Notes under the pieces: model-generated
What the model was told of the DNA's origin: nothing
Seen by the model: only the letters and a program-made list of their open reading frames with translations
Databases searched by the model: none
Position numbers and translations under genes: made by a program
From: Aspidiotus rigidus
Taxonomy: Eukaryota > Arthropoda > Insecta > Hemiptera > Diaspididae
DNA: 64,000 nt
NCBI GenBank assembly: GCA_035079385.1
Contig: JAVHKY010000015.1
Coordinates: 248,001-312,000 of the forward strand
Reading direction: 5' to 3'
Part shown: positions 58,590-64,000 of the stretch, in pieces
How positions within the stretch are numbered: position 1 is the stretch's first letter
Layout: each line of letters starts with the position of its first letter

Positions 58590-59010
58590 AAATTACGATG
58601 AACAACTTTTACCTAAAAGATTTCTTTCTAATTATCAATTCAATCCGATATAACGCAAAAAATGACTCGTAAGAACAAAATGAGGTACTTAAATGCGCAA
58701 TTTTTAGACCAACCAATGAACATAAGGTGACAAATGGGTGGTGCATCTTGAAGGAAATTTTACGAGGAACAACTATTGTTTGAAACTTTTTTCTCTAAAA
58801 GGCTTAGTTTTCGAGAAAATTGCAACAACCTGAATTTCGGGGATAAATGGGGCCGCGGGGGGACTTTGCGGGAGACAGAGCGCATAGGACTCATCGGTAT
58901 TTTAATTCGGGGGTTATCCTGAGCACATTACAACAGAAAAACCTTCCGTCACATTTATCGCCCATAAAAATCCTTTATTGACTGGACTTCACAGATAGAT
59001 TGAATCATAT
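58590..59010. repeat. Dispersed repeat family E (copy 2, inverted)
   Basis: AAATTTTACGAGGAACAACT, GGCTTAGTTTTCGAGAAAAT, CGGTATTTTAATTCGGGGGT and AAACCTTCCGTCACATTTAT are the reverse of the 53230-53690 copy. The two copies enclose the LINE-rich segment. Confidence 0.75.
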
Positions 59011-59479
59011 TTATTCAAGTAATTTCCTGTATACTATCAGCGTACTATGAAATAGGGATTGTCTCGTTTACTGTAGGCCAGTGATTTCTGTAGACTTCAG
59101 TGCTCAGGAAAAAAATTTCCACACATGCCAGAAGGTGGACAGAAAAATTAGAGTTATTGGGTTGACTCGAAGTTGGCGCGTACTTGTGCTCCTTGGGTCT
59201 CGTTTTTAAGACCCGACCTGCTTGCCCAATACAAGAGAAGGGACACTCTTCGAACTAGATTTTGTATAAGAGGACAAGATATTTAACTAACCAATGCATG
59301 TAATTTCTAAGAATGTTTCAAATGTATAAGTTTTAGTAAACGAGAGACGAGGCAGGGAAGTTTCCTGCGAGATTGGGGATATTTTTGACTCTAGTAATTT
59401 CATGTGTTTGTGAATTTATGTGTCGTAACACAGAACAGAGATAGAAGAATAAAACGTCTTCGAACGTAGAAATATGTAA
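59011..59479. other. Unassigned sequence
   Basis: No gene or repeat recognised. Confidence 0.35.
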
Positions 59480-60112
59480 TTAAAGAGACGCGTTTCGGAA
59501 CAATATACGATCATCAGTCTTGAGAACGTAGACAAAATTATCGTCATGAATACGAAGTGCGTGAATCATTATTCTTATCGACGTCGACAGCGTAAAAACT
59601 TTTCTGCTACTTTTTTTGCAATTGCTCGTAGTGAGCAAAACTTGGGTTTGATAGCAGCTAAACAAATGTTTAAACGTTAAATGAAAACGAGGAACCGTCT
59701 ACAACCTTACGATGCCTCGTAAAATTAAAGAAACCACCATTTGTAGCGTAAAATAGGTCAGTAAGTTTAGACTGGGGGATAATCTCGTTCGCGAGAGAAT
59801 GCTTCATAATCTCAATTTCTTCGAGAGCTGTCAAACGACCGAAATGCAGGAGTCTGACTCCTATATTCTTGAAGAAGGAGTGACCGGCAGCTGGATCCAA
59901 AGTTAGGTCGTTCAGGGGTCCTATTCTGCCTGGCCCTTTCATGCCAATTTATTCGCTGACTCAATCTTCTACCAGTCTGGCCAATGTAACGTAATATATA
60001 GAAGTCAGAACACTGTAATCTGTAAATTCCACTTTTTTCAAGGAAGGTGGAGCTAGGAAACTTATTGCCCAGAAGAGTATAATTTAGACACAGACACGGA
60101 ACAAAGGATGAT
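59480..60112 (-). pseudogene. Penelope-like element GIY-YIG endonuclease and 3' part
   Basis: On the minus strand, SGIYRLQCSDF and RYIGQTGRRLSQRINWHE (59960-60040) give the GIY...YIG pair of the endonuclease that follows RT in Penelope-like elements. After a frameshift, GHSFFKNIGVRLLHFGRLTA and LEEIEIMKHS follow, matching the usual downstream helix region. The ending VYVLKTDDRILFRNASL and stop (59480) are typical of the 3' border. The RT part is not attached on this strand. Confidence 0.85.
59487..59519 (-). ncRNA. Candidate degenerate hammerhead ribozyme core
   Basis: On the minus strand CTGATGA (59517-59511) is followed after 14 nt by GAAACGCG (59496-59489). These are the two conserved boxes of the small hammerhead motifs known in Penelope-like elements, and the position at the 3' end of such an element is right. 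Stem II here (the 14 nt between the boxes) pairs poorly, with a U opposite C at its base, so activity is doubtful. Confidence 0.35.
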
Positions 60113-60484
60113 GGGGCGTCCATAAATTACGTGAGGCGATTTTTGTGATTTTTCGATCCCCCCTCCTCCTTGGTAGGATATCGTGAGATTTGCCTTGACC
60201 CTTCCCCTCTTATCTCGCGTGAGATTTTCCGCAATTTGTATTTTTGCTTTAAATACGTTTATCTGTGCTTAATCGCGTTTATCTATTAAAAAAACGTATT
60301 TTCTTGATCACATTTTTTATGTATTTGTTTTATTAAATTTAAGCCAGTTTGGCAATATTTTAGAATATATTTATATGAGAAAAAAATTACGTGAGATTTG
60401 TCGGCATCCCCTCCCCCTCACGTGAGTTTTGGTGAGACTTGGCTGGACGCCCCCAAATGCCTCTCGCAATTTATGGACGCCCCC
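60113..60484. mobile_element. MITE with TIR GGGGCGTCCATAAATT
   Basis: GGGGCGTCCATAAATTACGT opens the element and AATTTATGGACGCCCC closes it. The interior is 372 bp with ACGTGAGATTTGTCGG-type subterminal repeats and a second GGACGCCCCC near 60444. GGGGCGTCCATAAATTACG-type ends are common on insect MITEs. It sits between oppositely oriented Penelope fragments. No clear target duplication. Confidence 0.8.
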
Positions 60485-60519
60485 TAAGAAAGAATGTAAT
60501 TAAAATCATCACCCAAAGC

Positions 60520-60800
60520 ACGAGACCCTCTCTTAAGAAATTGTCGTTTCACACTCCAAGAATGTATGGACAAACCAAGACGCCCTATGAAGTCTGTTGT
60601 GGCCTTATATTCTAATCCCTTATTTCTTCTTGCTAAATTTCTCTGTTCCTGGTTCGTGACATACTCGAGGTACGATCGGTGAAAGGTTCAATTCACCTCA
60701 CAGAATTACTTGGTGAACTGGAAATTCCTCATGGCGCTCACCTCCTCTCCTTTGATGTTGCTTCCATGTACAGTAACGAGTCCCCACAACGGGCTAGTGT
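60520..60800 (+). pseudogene. Penelope-like reverse transcriptase N-terminal fragment
   Basis: Frames with PRMYGQTKTP, then VVALYSNPLFLLAKFL, then LSFDVASMYSNES follow one another. They correspond to PrfYGLPKvHK, RPIvSsigSptynLAKfL and lvSFDV.sLftNIP of Penelope RT. It has at least two shifts. It is opposite in orientation to the endonuclease fragment at 59480-60112, so they are not one intact element. Confidence 0.65.
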
Positions 60801-62399
60801 CTCAACAAGGAGGAACCTAAACGCTCTTATCCTAACCAAGGTTGGCCGGCCTCAGCTTCGGATCTGCGTTTTCGGCTCCCGGCCCCAGCTCAACGGGTAT
60901 CCCACCTGTCAGCTGAGAACCTACCGTCTGATTTGTACCACAACACTCAGCAGCACGGCACCCAGAAAGCAATAGGAATCTTCTCCAGCATCTCACCAGA
61001 GGATAAACTAGAAACCAATACCGTCAAAATTTTTTCATCTCAAAAGGTGATCACGTGAAAAAAAGTTAGCCCACTGCTGGTCTAAGCGGTGTTGATGTTC
61101 TAGGTACCGTTTCCGAGTTCACGGGTCCCATCTCCGTGTGTCTGCGGATTGAAGGCAACACTTATCAGTTCCCCTCTCTAGTGTGTAAGGTATGAAATAT
61201 TTGGCCCTCACCAGTTTTCCTTGCTTTGCCGCAGACATTCATCATTGGTTTTCTGTATCTGGGTGGCTAATGAGGAGTCTCGTCGCGCTTCCTATATGGA
61301 GCCTTGAACACTTGCTACTTGAAAATAAAGGTCCTCCTTAAACTTCCTGGATCTCATGATCTGTTTTTTCTCCAGTTCTGCGGGTATATTGGCCTTTGAT
61401 TTCGATATTTTTCGTAAGATTGCCTACACTGGGAACACTTTCCTCTGAGATTCTCCTCACCACGCCTTGGTGTAGGTTGGCTCGCCTTTCTCTTACTCCT
61501 TGCATCTTCCGGAAGGAAATTCATACCATTTCTCTTATTGCACTCTCCGATGTTCGCAAAATTGTGTGCAGCTGGAGCAAAGCCATTGCTTTGCAGATAG
61601 GCGACTCCTTTCAAAACTTAGACAGGACGCGTTGGTTTCGTGTACCCTACCTGGGTCATCTTTCATTACAGAAGCATAGCTACAGGACTGCTTTTACAGC
61701 CCCGCGCTACACCTTTCGGCTCCTTGCCAACCCTGAGGATTCCACCCCCTCCTCCAGGAGGATAAGGATATACAAAATAAGCTGTGGCGGTGATAAGGCC
61801 GTGTCTAGGGACCACTCTTTCTTAAAAAAGAAAATATTTCTCCTTCACAGCTCGTGAAAGGCGGAGTTCGCGAAAAACTGGAAGTGATGGAAATTATGAA
61901 CCATAAAGGGGGTTCCAATAATTGCGAATAACTCAAAGACACAGAGCATGTTCTATTTGGCGGTCCTCAGTCTGCTATTAGTGATGCTACAAATCTTATA
62001 TTTTTTAGATTACATTCTTCTTATTATTATTGTAATAGTTTATTAGGTTGCCTAGGGAGGTGCTCGAAGGAGACGAGTTGCTCGCTTTTCGCCACAGTGA
62101 CCACATTGTGAGACTCAAGAAAACTACGATATGAGATGAGTTTCATGAACGGAGTTGACCTATTCTAAGGAACCAATTGGAGAGAGCGATTTTTGTGAGT
62201 GTAGGTATTGTGGTAAAAATTTTCCAGCTTGATACTCGAAAATATTCCAGAACTCCGTCTCATCGCATATCGCTCGAAAGTCGAAATTTTTCATTGATAA
62301 CTTGATATATGAAATTTTTCAAGTCCAACTCCTCTGATGTCTTATCGAATTCACTTTTTGGAGCGCATGAAGCGAGTGCAGCAGTTGATTAATTTTTTA
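60801..62399. other. Unassigned sequence, possibly rearranged Penelope flank
   Basis: A 153-codon frame (61396-61857, +) and an antisense frame are open but show no recognisable domain. Near 62230-62340 decayed module A is visible (CGAAAGTCGAAATTTTTC). Nothing else is supported. Confidence 0.35.
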
Positions 62400-63000
62400 G
62401 GTTGAACTTTGACTCTTAATGTTCAAGAGTCAAAACGTCTATTTTGGTGGCACTCCTTTATTACGAATTCGACGAGAGCGACGACCTTACAATCGCAACA
62501 TCGATCACAAAGAAAAACTGTTCTGCTTTTCGCGACACTCGAAAATCTTCCACGCTTTAATTGCATCACTATACGCTTTATCATTTGAGGTCAGAAGTAT
62601 CTTTGGTAACCTTCGACAGTCGATTGAATTGCGGTATGTCTCGCGTAAAGTTCTTTCTTACGCACGCACCATTACCAGTCTTTAAACCGGAACTAAACGC
62701 ATAGGAAGCACGTGCCCGACACTGTATCGTCAGCGTGTCGACAGTATTTCGTATTCATTCGACAACGTCGTGGAACGTTGTGCGATGAGAATAAGAAAAT
62801 GAGACTAAAATTTGGAGGCGGTTAAACGGTACACTGGTATCGAGTCTCCGTCGCGGTGTATGAGTGCACGACTTCTTAAAATCTGACGCTAGGAAGAAGA
62901 AAGTATGCCGGTATATCGAAAATAATTCGTGCAGTGGACTGCCTTCACCGAGGCTAGTGGCTTTTACCTCGTAATCCTCACGAACAGAATGTACCTTCTG
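62400..63000. other. CpG-rich, apparently single-copy segment
   Basis: CG dinucleotides are frequent (CGACGAGAGCGACGACC, GACGTCGTGG-like runs) compared with flanking sequence. It could be a promoter or 5'UTR of a gene that continues outside the window. An 88-codon frame (62419-62685) is not convincing. Confidence 0.3.
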
Positions 63001-64000
63001 ATTGAATCATGGCTTTTTATCTTAAGCTGAGAGGTCTAATATATTTTTGTACTAGGCCTAAGAAACACTATACTAGACTTCGTTCTAAGAACTTGAACCT
63101 GAAATATAATATGATGAACCAGGTTCTGTGACCACGTAGTAAGATAGAGAAAGGCAGAACGTATGACGTCATAGGCCTGTCAAGAGCTAGTCAGCAGAAC
63201 ATACAGTATACCAAACTTGAGGTGGACCGAACGGGGCAAGCTTATTACCTACTCAGCCTAATATGAAGTAGACTGAACTTGCACTTAAGCGTCCCCTAAA
63301 GTCCTAAAGAAAAACTCCTAAGTAACTACCTAAATCTGTTTTTGGTTCTTTAAGTGAACTTGAAATTATTTTGTTTATTTGAGAATAAAGGGGTTGAACT
63401 ATAAGTTAAGAATGAGGGCGAGCGAACGGTGCAGGAGAGCTCACCGCACAACGAGCAGAGCGAATAAACCTATCAACTCGTTAGCCAAACATGGTGCTCC
63501 GTAATACGGGTGGAAGGGGATGTTATTGTGAGGTCATCATGACCGGGAAAAATGTATCAAAAGTCAATCTGATCGGTAGAATCGATTAAATATGATCGAT
63601 GAAATTGATATATTGTATTAGAGTGAGGCCTACCAATATACTAGGGCAAAGAGAGGCGACAGGTTCAGAGTGGATGAGCCCGTCAGCTGAATAGCCTTCA
63701 AGATAAAGCAAGAATATGATATTAAATTTTAACAGGAAACCTGTTTTATGGTTTTTTTTTTAAATATTGCCGTGCGCCGTCCAACAAAAAACGGGAAAAT
63801 TTCGACTCTCGAGCCCCTTCCTATTTCTGAGTCCCCCTCCTATCACATATAGCTCGAGAGTCAAAATTCTTCCAAGTCCCCCTCCTATCATGTATAGCTC
63901 CAGATTCGAGAAAAATTTAGACTCTCGAACTATATTACACATATACTAGGCTTATAGTAGGTCTAGGTCTTATATTTATACTAGCTTTACCTAGGTCTAG
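63001..64000. repeat. Dispersed modules B and A with one terminal hairpin
   Basis: Decayed module B (CTAGTCAGCAGAACATACAG near 63188 and AGAGAGGCGACAGGTTCAGA near 63650), the palindrome AACAGGAAACCTGTT (63731-63745), TGCCGTGCGCCGTCCAAC, then module A units to about 63950. The order is the reverse of 5880-6140. Confidence 0.65.

Noticed and set aside
1..64000. CRISPR array, bacterial operons, rRNA and tRNA genes
   Set aside because: The regular repeats are eukaryotic satellite or minisatellite without unique spacers, and I found no sequence that convincingly folds as tRNA or matches rRNA.

Overview
The window looks like arthropod, most probably insect, nuclear DNA. It is AT-rich, has very few intact genes, and is crowded with eukaryotic transposable elements: non-LTR retrotransposons with APE endonuclease or RNase H domains, Penelope-like elements, a Ty3/Gypsy integrase tail, MITEs and fold-back elements. 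There are two convincing protein-coding loci. One is the terminal exon of a four-finger C2H2 protein (1044-2162, +). The other is a long intronless gene (26621-29110, -) encoding an AAA-ATPase-like plus PD-(D/E)XK nuclease protein of bacterial type behind a eukaryotic-looking signal peptide. Genes of that family acquired from bacteria are known in some sap-feeding insects (mealybugs), so a hemipteran is a reasonable but weak guess.

Layout. 1-4690: intronic tandem repeats, the zinc-finger exon and its long 3'UTR. 4700-7200: dispersed modules and tandem duplications. 7440-11072 and 37766-42500: two inverted copies of one element, each carrying a Ty3/Gypsy integrase tail and a tandem series of exon-like units with splice donors; the right copy carries a MITE with its target-site duplication. 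12125-12775: a decayed coding sequence of unknown origin. 12776-21312: an 8.5 kb satellite of about 163-bp monomers with an inverted block and an 816-bp higher-order period. 21900-22330: a Penelope-like RT remnant. 23590-32430: the AAA/nuclease gene lies between two copies of a roughly 480-bp repeated unit; next to the right copy is a very AT-rich divergent ORF pair. 33970-38816: a hairpin-bearing non-autonomous element, MITEs and a jockey-like LINE. 42640-43010: a near-perfect 371-bp palindrome with a 5-bp target duplication. 44288-47856: a fold-back element built from 48-bp tandem units. 48140-51180: dispersed modules, a hairpin-bounded segment and AAAT-rich tandem copies. 53230-60800: LINE copies, Penelope-like fragments, a MITE and inverted repeat copies. 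62400-64000: CpG-rich unique sequence, then more modules.

Non-coding repeat modules recur across the whole window. One is a roughly 42-bp CT-rich motif ending in ATATATAGCTCGAG. Another carries AAGAAGGGGGCGAACGAGCG. A third is a short palindrome whose two arms change together between copies. They appear to be parts of one or a few non-autonomous element families that shaped most of this locus. No operon-like logic applies; the genes appear independent.
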